Of a stretch of DNA of 64,000 nt, positions 9,475-20,331 are shown one piece after another. Source of the stretch: Bolinopsis microptera. Lineage: Eukaryota > Ctenophora > Tentaculata > Lobata > Bolinopsidae. The notes beneath the pieces were generated by a model. The model was not told where the DNA came from. It saw only the letters and a list, made by a program, of their open reading frames with translations, and made no database searches. Made by a program: the position numbers and the translations under genes. The stretch spans positions 2,671,246 to 2,735,245 of the forward strand of contig NC_087081.1 in NCBI RefSeq assembly GCF_026151205.1, given 5' to 3'. The stretch's first letter is position 1. Each line of letters begins with the position of its first letter.

Positions 9475-12400
9475 TTAGCATACATTTACTGTTTCAATAC
9501 CTGGATGTAAACACTCGGGTTCTTTAAATTGGAAAATAAATTCCGTTCCTGAGTTGCAGGTCACCTCGCTGCTCCCTTTGTTGAGAGCTCCTGAGTCCGA
9601 GCAAGTCACTTCCACCACAGTTCCTGGAATTACTGGGAACTGTGTTGTTGTTCTGATTGCAGTTGACCACTCATCTTTCAGTCCCGTGCAGCTCACTGTA
9701 GATATATCATATTGAATCACGTTGACCTGATTAATTTGGTTGTGTGATACAATAATTATAACCGTTATTTTAACAGTTCTATCCTAACCCGAACCCTTCC
9801 AAGCAACCAGCACTAACATAACTAAACCATTGCTTGCTCGGGGGTCCGAGTCTCAAATACTGAGTAACAATAGTATAAGCTTCTAAGTTATCTTACCACA
9901 GGCAGTTTTGTCAGTGTTTGATGTCCATCCTGCGTCACACGTGACACAGCTTGTCATATCTTTGTTCTTGTAGCTTCCAGCTGGACACTCAGCTGAAAAA
10001 TAAAGAAGTAGTTAGAAAATAATGTGATATAAAATATAGAAATGTGAATGATACAGAATGCCCTGAATTATCCCCTGGTCCTAAAATAAGAATCCTTACC
10101 ACACGCAGTCCTCCCTGAGTTTCGTTCCTGGCCAGGGTCACAAGTTGTACACAAAGCTGCTCCTTCTGAACTGATCATATTATCAGGACATTCTTCACAC
10201 GTGTTCATATCAATATTCTTGTAGCTTCCAGGTGGACATGATTCTGAAGAAATTGGAAGTCTTTAAACAGCAGATCGTTTGAATCACCATATTGAAAAGT
10301 TATTTTAAGTACAATTTATACCCTCGGTTTTTAAACAAGTGAAGCTCGGACTATTCTTTTAACATGTACGCACAATCATAATTGTTAAAGGGGTCACAAT
10401 TTTGAGTATGTATCATAATCATAATTTTAACAAATGTACGAACAAGTTTTTAACTAACCCTTTCAAGCAACCAGCACTAATATAACTAAACCATTGCTTG
10501 CTCGGGGGTCTGAGTCTCAAATACTGTGTAACAATAGTATAAGCTTCTAAGTTATCTTACCACAGGCAGTTTTGTCAGTGTTTGATGTCCATCCTGCGTC
10601 ACACGAGACACAGCTTGTCATATCTTTGTTCTTGTAGCTTCCAGCTGGACACTCAGCTGAAAAATAAAGAAGTAGTTAGAAAATAATGTGATATAAAATA
10701 TAGAAATGTGAATAATACAGAATGCCCTGAATTATCCCCTGGTCCTAAAATAAGAATCCTTACCACACGCAGTCCTCCCTGAGTTTCGTTCCTGGCCAGG
10801 GTCACAAGTTGTACACAAAGCTGCTCCTTCTGAACTGATCATATTATCAGGACAATCTTCACACGTGTTCATATCAATATTCTTGTAGCTTCCAGGTGGA
10901 CATGACTCTGAAGAAATTGGAAATCTTTAAACAGCAGATCGTTTGAATCACCATATTGAAAAGTTATTTTAAGTACAATTTATACCCTCGGTTTTTGAAC
11001 AAGTGAAGCTCGGACTATTCTTTTGAAATGTACGCACAATCATAATTGTTAAAGGGGTCACAATTTTGAGTATGTATCATATTCATAATTTTAACAAATG
11101 TACGAACAAGTTTTTAACTAACCCTTTCAAGCAACCAGCTCTAACATAACTAAATCATTGCTTGCTCGGGGGTCCGAGTCTCAAATAATGTGTAACAATT
11201 ATAGTATAAGCTTCTAAGTTATCTTACCACATGCAGTTTTGTCAGTGTTTGATGTCCATCCTGCGTCACATGTGTCACAGCTTGTCATATCTTTGTTCTT
11301 GTAGCTTCCAGCTGGACACTCAGCTGAAAAAACACAGATTGAGAAGTTTTCTTGGCTCGAAGCCATTTTCAAAGTGTTTGACTTCAACAAGTCCAACTAT
11401 TATATCACTAGTACAATACTGCCGGTTCTGACTTAACCCAGATTTAAGGACCCCATCGTAACCCCAATCTCACACTTGCCGGGTCTTGACAAAAATACTT
11501 ACCACAAGGCACAAGCGCAATCTGAGTTTGATTCTTTGCTAATGTTACAGCGTCCGCAGAAGTTTAGAAAAAAGTATGTGCAGCTATAGTTGTCATTTTA
11601 AAATTGTAATATATTACTTTGCCGAACTTTATTTCAACGGACATTAATTGGACGCTGTAGGCCCTTTTATTTTAATGTCCGTTCAAATAAAATGTGTACA
11701 AGTCAAACTTCTTTGAAAGTTTTCCCAAAAGTGTTCCACTACGAACTTATTGCTTTATTTTCCAGACCATGACTACATCTAAAACATAACAATAGTATAA
11801 GCTTCCAAGTTATCTTACCACAGGCAGTTTTGTCAGTGTTTGATGTCCATCCTGCGTCACATTTGTCACAGCTTGTCATAGCACCATTCCGATATGTTCC
11901 TTCTCCACACAGCTCTGAAATTATAGCGGTACAAGTTGCACTGGTTTCTGGACGATAATGAAATCGTTATATAAGTACAGTTCAGTGGTGATACAGAACT
12001 GAAAAATAAAGAAGTAGTTAGAAAATAATGAGCTAAAAAATATAAAAACGTGAATAATACAGAATGCCCCGAATTATCCCCTGGTTCTAAAATAAGAATC
12101 CTTACCATTTGTAAATTAAAGTTATTGCTACTTTGTTAAACCAAAGCTTGTTGTTATTAGTCACCTGGTTGTAGTCGGTAGTAATCAGATGCTGTGTCGG
12201 AGGTACGGAACTTTATCTTTGCTACGTCTCTGTTCCAGTACGTGCTCCAAGCGCTATTACTGCACGTTGATTCAGAGATCAGTATGTTGAGCACCTCTAA
12301 CTCGTTACAGTATATCACTACTCTACCACCTGCAGTTCTGGTTAGAGTGATACGCCATACCTTGTCAGTAGCAGAGGGGAGATTAACAGGGAAGTGAGTG

Positions 12401-13788
12401 TCTCCGGTGCACCAGTAGTATTTTGGAGTAGGGGTGAAGTGGAGGTAGACTAATCCTGCACTCTCTCCTTCAGCAGAGTAGAAGTTCACATCCACCTTAT
12501 CGTAACTCCCCAGCACACTATTAGTTTTGAATTCTAAAGGTGTTGACTCAGGATCCCACTCTATTTCCACCTCACGTTCGACTGGTAACCAACCTGTTAA
12601 TTGTATGTTTAACTCATGACTACTGAGCAACGATGTATGAATATCATGAATTTAAAGGGCCCATTTTAAGGGCCCATGCTTGTGCAGGAGCTGCATTTGC
12701 ACTCAATATCTGTGTTTTGGTGACCCTCAGGTCCTTTGGTTACATACATTTTGTCCGAGACAATTTCAACTTTGACAATCCATGCTTAGAGGACAATATT
12801 ATATTTAACTAATTCATTGTGTAAACTTGTATGTAATTGACTGATTTGAAAGATTTCAATAAAAAAAAAAGAAGAGGTGTTCTAGGAAAATTGTAAAGAA
12901 ATTGTAAGAATGTCGCCCATAGTTAATCTCAGAATTTTAGGGCCCGACCATACTATGACTGTTGTCACCATGACTGTTGTCACCATGACTGTTGTCATAG
13001 TGCAGTCAGATGTAATGCCAACAGGCACGACAGTCATGACCAGAGGCACGTAGTGTGTTTAGAGGGCGTGCCAAGATACGTGACAACTCCTCAGGCACGT
13101 CGGGCACGTCTTTTCAAAAGCCGTGCCTAGCTAAAAATCCGTGCCTGACGTGACTGCAGGCACAGTCTGCTCAGTACTCGTGCCAACTGTCATAAGATAA
13201 CAATTCTTATAATTATTAACTTAATTTTTGGCGGCTATGACTTTAATAAAGGCCTAAAAGGTTTACTTTTTTTACAAGATGGTTTGTACAGTGGGGAGAT
13301 GCATATTATCTTATATTGGTTCTTTTTGTCGTGCGCGCATTTTACCACTTACAACTGAGAAAAATGTCACTTTTTACTACATCCAATTTAGCATAGTAAA
13401 CTTATCATGTTTCTTCTTGTGGATTGACAATTTCATGACCTTCTCAGTCTGTGCTAAAGCAATATGGTGCACTTTTTTCCAGTCACACTTTTCACTCAAT
13501 AGAATTAATTCCATAATGGTACAAGTACATGGTAGGGAAAATTGATCGTGCATGGTTTAACCGCGGCGAAATTCTTGTTAAAATACTGTAGAGTGAACAA
13601 GGGGCAATAATTTGCAAAACCACGCTTATCCAATTTATTATAAGTTCGCACTTTATAGTTATACTTAACTTACCATTTTTGTCAACAGCAGAGGCCCCCC
13701 CAATGAACATAGTCATGATCAAGATGGTCAAGATGTCCTTGGTGCTGACCACTGTGAACTTTTTGGGAACCCAATTGTTCACCTTCAT
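9475..13788 (-). CDS. secreted lectin-like / GCC2-GCC3 repeat / sushi protein
   Basis: Nine exons, all joined in phase 1: 13788-13674, 12593-12165, 11914-11819, 11323-11228, 10907-10764, 10656-10561, 10243-10100, 9992-9897, 9695-9475. The sum is 1437 nt (478 residues). Exon 1 gives a signal peptide or signal anchor (ILTILIMTMFIGGASA). Exon 2 is a beta-rich domain of about 143 residues with VWRITLTRT, VVIYCNELEVLN and DTASDYY; I have seen this pattern beside ephrin-receptor-like repeats in cnidarian proteins but cannot name it. The next six exons are GCC2/GCC3 (ephrin-receptor-like) cysteine modules of two kinds: a 96-nt type (ECPAGSYKN...CDAGW...TACG) and a 144-nt type with two extra cysteines. 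The last exon is a sushi/CCP domain with four cysteines. No later membrane segment, so probably extracellular; role unknown, perhaps matrix or recognition. Confidence 0.8.
9780..11230 (-). repeat. tandem duplication of a two-exon cysteine-repeat unit
   Basis: A block of about 665 bases, holding one 96-nt exon, one 144-nt exon and their introns, is repeated with near identity at about 9780-10440 and 10445-11110. The start of a third unit (one 96-nt exon with the same flanks) follows at about 11120-11330. Introns are as alike as exons, so the duplication is recent. All exons are phase 1-1, so unit number can change without breaking the frame. Confidence 0.85.
11505..11555 (-). pseudogene. relic of a 144-nt cysteine-repeat exon
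   Basis: Minus-strand sequence ends in CCTTGTG followed by a good GTAAGT donor and matches the end of the 144-nt exon type loosely (AAAGAATCAAACTCAG against GGAACGAAACTCAG), but the expected cysteines upstream are gone and no acceptor fits. It sits where the 144-nt exon of the next unit would be expected. Confidence 0.5.
12955..13200. repeat. intronic short tandem repeat and GGCACG cluster
   Basis: Inside the first intron of the 9475-13788 gene. An 18-base unit (TGACTGTTGTCACCA...) occurs about two and a half times at 12957-13000. The next 190 bases hold about eight GGCACG/CGTGCC motifs in both directions, and the block closes with ACTGTCAT, the reverse of its start, so it could be a small inverted-repeat element. 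Confidence 0.5.
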
Positions 13789-13904
13789 CTTGTAAACGAA
13801 TGAAAGAAGACTTTCACACGCCTTCTTCGGTTGAGCTATAGAATTGGACGCAAAAGCAAAGGGTTGAACTAAGTTGTGGTGACCTTAGACAGAGCTTGCT
13901 CTCA

Positions 13905-14630
13905 GAAACACGGCTAATGGTACAGCAAATCGTTCGCGTTAGTCCTGGATACGTACTAGCAGTCCACCAATCATGAGCCTTCCCTTGTTGTCTCTGAGAG
14001 CCCTGGTTGGTGGAATGGCTCTCTTTAAAGTTGCTACGATGGGCTAATGTTCGAGTGCATATTACACAGACGGTTGGTTCCTTAAATGCTAATGCTATTC
14101 AAAGAGGTCGCTAGTAGCCAGATCATAGTTTTACTTTAAGCATCTATTTCTAGAAAACAACGTACCCAAGAGCTCTCAGCCTAGGACAATATTGTCGGGA
14201 CGGCGTCAAACTCTCTCTCTCCACTGAATTAAAGATCGATGTTTAAGAAAGAATTATAAGCCGTCTGGTCATATAGTATAGTGTGGAGCTGCTGCATTGA
14301 ACGTTTAGACAAACAGTTGATCCAAGATGACGTGGTGATCGTATAAGAGAGCTTGCCCTCATGGCTAATAATGTAATAATATTGGCTAATGCTACAGCAG
14401 ATGCTGATCGGATATTTACTAACTATTGCCCTGAGCCTTGTCTTCCTAACTATGAGAGCCCTGCCCCCTGGTTTGTGGGATGACTCTAATATTTTAAGGT
14501 ACGATATGGGCTAATGGTAGACTAACTCTGCAAGGAAGAGATGTAAGAAAATGGCAAGTGTTGCGTCCCTTAAGCTGTGATGTTACTCAGTAAGGTTACC
14601 AGTAACAAGATAATAGTTTTAAGCTTATAT
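13905..14630. repeat. diverged tandem duplication upstream of the lectin-like gene
   Basis: Two blocks, about 13905-14145 and 14370-14630, share a series of matching segments in the same order: GGCTAATG-TACAGCA, GAGCCTT, GAGAGCCCTG, ACGATGGGCTAATG, and GATCATAGTTTTA-type ends. They are clearly older than the exon duplication in the adjacent gene. They lie 5' of its first exon, in the promoter-side region. Confidence 0.5.
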
Positions 14631-14994
14631 TTTAAGTAAAAAAACAGCAAAATATGCACCCACACACTATCAGGTCATACGTTTCTAAGCATACAGATCA
14701 GACTTTGAGCAGAGAAGCCATAGCAATGAATACAAGGAATACAAATTTAAAATCTTAAGTTACAACAGTAACTGTTAAGATAATAACAATATCATAGGAT
14801 TTAGATTTAATTATTAATATTATTTACTAAAAAGAAAAAGAAAGATTTTGAAAATAAATATTTTGTTTACAGTCCCCTTGTTAATGCTTGAGCCAGGCCT
14901 TTGCGCGAAAATACGCCAAGTAACTAAATTACTGTTACAGTGTTAGTGAAAGCAAATACAAAATGAATTTGAACGAGATAGCGCTGGTACAGTA

Positions 14995-15325
14995 ATGTTC
15001 ATGTACTGGCCAGGGAGTCAACGAATTTCTTGCGGTTGTTAATACACGTAGTAGCAAATCTAGTAACGACTCTCGTGAGGTGGACTCGACTTTCGTTCGT
15101 GATTAATTCAATGATTTCGCTGTAGTTGCTGATGAATTTGAGGACGTTTGCTCCAGGGATGACAGTGCGAACAGAATAAGATGTCGCAGATGGTTTGATT
15201 CGATTTGATATGATTGACTGGATCTTGTCTAGGACTTTTCGCCTCGATGTAGCGTTACAATCACAATGGATAAGGAAGTGATCTTCATTTTTAATGATAC
15301 CAGAACATGAATAATGTTATAGTCT
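14995..15325 (-). mobile_element. LINE tail relic (end of an RT ORF)
   Basis: On the minus strand a frame of about 105 codons reads CSGIIKNEDHFLIHC, then Arg/Lys-rich and helical sequence to a TGA near 15004. The Cys-x-Gly...Glu-Asp-x-x-His-x-Leu...Cys pattern is that of the segment after the reverse transcriptase in many Jockey/CR1-type LINEs. Only this end is present. It joins the SINE-like sequence at about 15330. Confidence 0.5.
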
Positions 15326-15331
15326 GTGAAG

Positions 15332-15600
15332 GCCAGGTAGCGCAGTTGGTTAGCCAGCTTTGCAATCGTGAGAAGGCGGGTTCAAATCCCACTGCCTGCC
15401 TGGTCGTGGGGTGAGTGTCGTTGACATTCAGCTAAGGATCGTGAGTGGTCTATGCAGCCCCCCGGTCTACTCAGCCGAATACTCGAGAAATCGGGTGTGA
15501 GGGTTAAATGAGGAGCTGCACATTGCAGCAAAGTCTCGGGCGAAGAAAGTATGGTACACACTACCTTAACCGTCACTGGCTAAAAACAAATCCTTCGGCT
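15332..15600 (+). mobile_element. tRNA-derived SINE
   Basis: Starts with a tRNA-like head: A-box-like TAGCGCAGTTGGTTAG and B box GGGTTCAAATCCCA, spaced as in a tRNA gene. A non-tRNA body follows, rich in CAGCC, TCTCGGG and similar short motifs, to about 15600. The body and the poor acceptor-stem pairing argue for a SINE and not a functional tRNA gene. Confidence 0.65.
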
Positions 15601-15893
15601 TCCTGTAATTGGCTGGTTGCACTTGTGTAACAATATGGCTGTTAGAATACTCCGAAGTAAAATAAGTGTCTAGATTTAAAAAAAAAAGCCTGAGATATCT
15701 TAAAATGTCATGAGTATAACTTACTCCAACAATAATACTGTATATACTATAAAGCAAATAAATTTCAATCAGGTTTCATAATTTCATGATATTTTGTACG
15801 TTTATTTACTCAGCAAAACAATTCTTGGGATGACTCAAGCTATTTTAAAACAATCATTATCTTTTTTAACCATATTATACTATAATAGTATAA

Positions 15894-18611
15894 TTCACTA
15901 ACATTCAAAACCTTATTAAGAATGTTAAAGTTTTAGATCAAAACGAAATGTGTATGTCCGACCACTTTTGTATCACATTTGACATTGATATTAAGACCAA
16001 GTATATTAAGCAGCCTAAAAGAAAGATCTTTAATTATAGTAAAGGTAATTTTAGGGGCCTGAATTCTGAGTTATTTAGCATCGATTGGGATAGTATATTT
16101 GAGTGTAATGATCCTTATCTTGCCTGGAGTCGATTCAGAGGAGTTCTCGGTGCAGCCTGTGACCGATGGATCCCTAAAAAGACCATTAAGTCTCAGTTCC
16201 AGCCCCCATGGTATGACTCCGAATGTGATCGTCTCCTACGAAATAAGGAGAAATGGAGAATAAGGCATAAGGGGAGCAACTCTGAGTCTCATAAACAAAA
16301 GTTTCGTGCATTTCGCACAAAATTTAAAAATTTGATGGACGAAAGAATGAGACTCAGTGTTGAGGATGACTCCGATGATGCTCTTATCTCCAAGAAATTC
16401 TGGACCTACGTTAAATCTAAATCAAAGTCAACCAGGATCCCTGAAACTGTCAAATATCATAATCGCTTTCGAAACAATCCATCTGATCAAGCTGCCCTTT
16501 TTAACGAATATTTTTATGAGCAGTTTTCTCAAGAGAGCGATTATGGCATTGACATAGATTTTCGTGATGATTGTTTTTCAAGTCTTGTGTTTAGTAGAGA
16601 AGATGTTCTGTTGATTCTTAAAAAGTTAAATCCTAACAAGGCCCCTGGCCCTGATGGGATTCATGGGAGAGTCCTCAAAAACTGTGCCCAAAGCATTGCA
16701 TACCCACTTAGTGTTTTATTTAACCTGTCTTTCTCGAGCGGATGCATACCCCCTGATTGGAAGCTGGCACTTGTAGTACCAGTGCACAAAAAGGGCGATA
16801 AGTCTTCGGTTGAGAACTACAGGCCTATCTCGTTAACATCTCTTGTAATGAAAGTCTTTGAAAGGTGCATAAAGACTGCATTATACGCTGCGTGTTCTGA
16901 TCTGTTGGATGACCGACAACACGGTTTTGTTAATGAACGTTCATGCACAACCCAAATGATACCTTTCACGGACAATCTTGCACTTGCATTGAATAACAGG
17001 TCCAGGACTGATATAATATATTTTGATTTTGCGAAAGCCTTTGATAGCGTTTCGCATGACCTCATTTTAAGTAAATTAAAGAATATTTTTAATGTCGATG
17101 GACTAATGCTTAAATTTATTAAGTCCTATCTTGAGGGGCGACAACAACAAGTAGTGATAGGAGGCCAAACGTCTTCTTCTCTACCAGTTCGGTCTGGTGT
17201 CCCTCAAGGTTCTATACTTGGCCCTTTATTGTTTGTAATATTTATAAATGACATGTTCTCCTGTGTCTCTGAAGGCACCAATATCGCCCTTTATGCAGAT
17301 GACACTAAAATTTGGAGGGAGATTCTTGGTTACCCTGACCATCACATAATCCAAAATGACATCAATAGATTATATGATTGGTCAGTGAGAAATCGAATGA
17401 AGTTCCACCCACAAAAGTGCAAAGCCCTCTCTGTGTCCCTGCAAAGAAACGTGCTGGATAACTTGCCATTCAATACCTTCTTTTATAAACTTTCTGGAAG
17501 TGATATTGACTTTGTGCCCTCTCAGTCAGATTTAGGAGTCGCAATAAACTCCAGGTTTAATTGGGGTGCACAATGTAAAGCGCTTGTTTCCAAAGCTACA
17601 TCTAGACTTGGACTACTTAAGAGAACATGTCATTTCACTACTGATAAAAGGCAGAAAAGATCGTTCTATTTAGCGTTAATTAGGTCTATATTTGAACATT
17701 GTTCTGTCATATGGTCCCCTCAATCTGCAACTCATCTTCAACAGTTTGTTGCTATCCAAAAGAGGGCTATTAAATGGATCAATGGTGAACCTTACTCCAG
17801 TTATAATGACGATAAACTTGCTACAGAACAAAAGAAACTAAATATTCTCCCTGTTAAACAGAAGTTTATTTATAACGATCTTATGACCTTCTATAAAATA
17901 GTGAATAGCATAATTCCAGTTTCGCTCCCTACATATATAGTCCTATGCCGTCCAGAGGGCACCCGATACACTAGGCACAATGCTCAAATAATTGATATGT
18001 CGGATACTTCAACTTACATGAGTACCACTGTGCCCTGCTCGGATGCCTTCCGAAATAGCTTTTTTCATAGATCTATGCTGAAATGGAATAGTCTACCAGT
18101 ATGTATCCGGCAGTCAGAGCGTATTTCTACTTTTAAGGCCAAACTGATCAAGTACCTCTGGGCTGCCGATACAGTCTGGCCAGATTAGCTCATCAGTCTT
18201 ATGAGTCTCAGAAATTTGTTTTTGTTGGTTACAATTCTGTCCGTCCAATTTCCTATCTGCTTGTCCTTTTCTTTTTTCTTTATCAGTTGTGACGGAATTG
18301 TAATGAACAAAATCCTTATAATTATTTATGATATGTTTGATTTCTTGTTAATGTTTGTCATTCAAATTTGGTAGACGGCCCCAACGTTAATGTGGCTCTT
18401 GCTATGTGTTGGTTCAGCCGAATTAATTATTATATAATCAAGTTTATTTTTCTCGTTAGTTGTCATCCGGCCAAACATTAAGCAACTTATATTGCAGTAC
18501 CATTTATCATTTAGTAACCAAAATATGTCATTGTAATTTTGCATGGCTGAAATGTAACGCTTGATTTATATATATAATGATTAATTGAATTTTCAAATAA
18601 AAAAAAAAAAA
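15894..18611 (+). mobile_element. CR1/L2-type LINE, copy 2, 5'-truncated
   Basis: Same family as 1821-7807, sharing sequence from TTCACTAACATTC onward and ending in an A-tract at 18598-18611. Truncation falls inside the endonuclease domain. The two copies differ at only a few dozen positions, so both are recent. I could not define a target-site duplication. Confidence 0.9.
15948..18188 (+). CDS. LINE reverse transcriptase, open frame (copy 2)
   Basis: 746 residues without a stop from MCMSDHF, the end of the endonuclease domain, through the whole reverse transcriptase to DTVWPD. Key blocks: NKAPGPDG, NYRPISL, GFVNERSC, FDFAKAFDSV with the catalytic Asp, GVPQGSILGP, and YADDTKIW with the catalytic Asp pair. 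A long thumb and C-terminal region follow (RAIKWINGEPYSSY). No RNase H domain. The RT looks intact, but the element cannot act alone because ORF1 and most of the endonuclease are missing. The first Met is inside the endonuclease and is not the natural ORF2 start. Confidence 0.9.
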   Translation: MCMSDHFCITFDIDIKTKYIKQPKRKIFNYSKGNFRGLNSELFSIDWDSIFECNDPYLAWSRFRGVLGAACDRWIPKKTIKSQFQPPWYDSECDRLLRNKEKWRIRHKGSNSESHKQKFRAFRTKFKNLMDERMRLSVEDDSDDALISKKFWTYVKSKSKSTRIPETVKYHNRFRNNPSDQAALFNEYFYEQFSQESDYGIDIDFRDDCFSSLVFSREDVLLILKKLNPNKAPGPDGIHGRVLKNCAQSIAYPLSVLFNLSFSSGCIPPDWKLALVVPVHKKGDKSSVENYRPISLTSLVMKVFERCIKTALYAACSDLLDDRQHGFVNERSCTTQMIPFTDNLALALNNRSRTDIIYFDFAKAFDSVSHDLILSKLKNIFNVDGLMLKFIKSYLEGRQQQVVIGGQTSSSLPVRSGVPQGSILGPLLFVIFINDMFSCVSEGTNIALYADDTKIWREILGYPDHHIIQNDINRLYDWSVRNRMKFHPQKCKALSVSLQRNVLDNLPFNTFFYKLSGSDIDFVPSQSDLGVAINSRFNWGAQCKALVSKATSRLGLLKRTCHFTTDKRQKRSFYLALIRSIFEHCSVIWSPQSATHLQQFVAIQKRAIKWINGEPYSSYNDDKLATEQKKLNILPVKQKFIYNDLMTFYKIVNSIIPVSLPTYIVLCRPEGTRYTRHNAQIIDMSDTSTYMSTTVPCSDAFRNSFFHRSMLKWNSLPVCIRQSERISTFKAKLIKYLWAADTVWPD

Positions 18612-18924
18612 TTTAACTACACACTCATTAACATAAATTGAGAAATAAAAATGTTTTCATCCGAGTAGCTTCACCTAAATATAGATAAAATTAACTACTT
18701 TGACATCTGATCTTAAATTTCATGTTATGAACCACTAACTTTTCGGCTTCCTCCCAGTTGGAGGCAGGATGGGATGCATTATATTGGTGGAAAAATTGTA
18801 TCCTAACAAGAATTGCGCCCGTTGTTTCGTTTTGGCGGACGCTACATTTCTATTCACTATAACTATAAATATAAGCTCTAATTATCATCTCACTTTATAA
18901 TAATAATATTGAAACACATCAGTA
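18612..18924. other. non-coding stretch
   Basis: AT-rich sequence with no gene or clear repeat. Confidence 0.4.
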
Positions 18925-19885
18925 CACTACGCGGGGGGGGGGGGGTGGGGTCTCATATTTTGTGTCCGTTTTGTCCGTTCGGTACCCTATATTTACAAAA
19001 CGGACAAAAAGTAGGGCGGACAAAACGGACCAAAAACGTTAAGGAAATAACATTTAGATGCTTCTTTCTCCTCCTCTTCCTCCTCCTCCTCCTCAGTCCT
19101 CAGTCCTCCTCCTCCTCAGTCCTTCACCTCCTCAGTCCTCCTCAGTCCTCCTCCTCCTCAGTCCACCTCCTCAGTCCACCTCCTCTTCATCCTCCTCCTC
19201 CTCCTCCAAAGTCCTCATTTTCCTCCTCAGTCATCCTCTTTAAGTCTTTAGTCATCCTTCTCAGCCCTCCTCCTTCTCTTCCTCAGTCTTCCTCCTCAGT
19301 CCTCCTCCTCAGTCATCCTCCTCCTCAGTCCTCCTCCTTCTCCTCCTTCTTCTCCTCCTTCTTCTCCTCCTCCCAGTCCTCCTCCTCCTCATCCTCAGTC
19401 ACCTTCTTCAGTCATCCTCCTCAGTCCTTGTATGTACGGTACCTTCTCAGTCCTCAGTCCTTCTCCTTCTCCTCCTTCTTCTCCTCCTCCTCCTCCTCAG
19501 TCCTCCTCCTCAGTCCTCCTCTTCCTCCTCCTCCTCTCTTCCTCTTCCTCCTCATCAGTCCTCATCCTCCTCCTCCTCAGTCCTCCTTCTCCTCCTTTTT
19601 CATAAATAAAGTGATTTCCATCCCCTTTTATGTTATTACAAAATCTGTAGACTATTCTTTGTACCTAATTGATGATTGAAAGTTTGAGAAAGGACCATGG
19701 TCATTAATCGTGCTACCCATTTCTGCAGATAGCCTGCTATAAATTGTGGACTCGACAATTTAAATCAAAAGTTTCAATTTTTCCCGTTTTTGTCCATTCG
19801 GTACCCTATTTTCTGAAAACGGACAAAATCGAACGGACAAAAACGGACAAAAACGGACAAAAACAACATGAGCCCCCCTCCCTTC
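18925..19885. mobile_element. inverted-repeat element with CT-rich core
   Basis: Both ends carry related sequence in opposite directions. The left end starts with a G-run, then TCTCATATT and TTTTGTCCG units. The right end reads GGACAAAAAC units, then CATGAGCCCCCC. Each end also holds TTCGGTACCCTAT. Between them lies a 550-base CCT/CAGTCCTCCTCC low-complexity tract. No transposase is present, so a non-autonomous DNA transposon is likely. Target duplication not defined. Confidence 0.55.
19056..19605 (+). repeat. CCTCCTCAGTC low-complexity tract
   Basis: About 550 bases of near-pure CT-rich repeats built from CCTCCT and CAGTCCTCCTC units. The long Ser/Pro/Leu frame across it is a by-product of composition. 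Confidence 0.85.
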
Positions 19886-20331
19886 ATTACACAATAAGAT
19901 GCTAAAGATTGCCTGCTTAACATAGTTTGTTGTTCCATACAAAAAAGCAGTGCGACAAGTAATTATTTTCAGATGATAAATCATGATACCAGGAGATTCA
20001 GATTTGCCCTCCCATCAGAAGAACATATTTTGGGTCTACCTATTGGTAAGAAATCATCTTTAACTATGTTACTGTTCGTCTCCTCTCGTATAAATTTATA
20101 TAATCGTCACACCTTAAATTATCTTAACTGTATATAACAGAAAGTTTTTTATAAAATAACTTAATGCTGTAATCTTTCCAAAAAAGAATTGTCCCAGCTC
20201 TGTACTATACATAAAAAAGGGCATTATAAATTTTCTGAAAGTCAAACAATGTTTCTCCAATAACAGGTAATCATTTGAGTCTTATAGCCACTATTAACGA
20301 GGAGTTAGTAGTCCGTTCCTATACCCCTGTT

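Noticed and set aside
15340-15405. tRNA gene
   Set aside because: A and B boxes are present, but the outer stem pairs poorly and a long non-tRNA body follows; a SINE explains it better.
18909-19679. 256-residue Ser/Pro/Leu-rich protein
   Set aside because: Pure product of the CT-rich tract; no domain, and the frame mirrors repeat periodicity.
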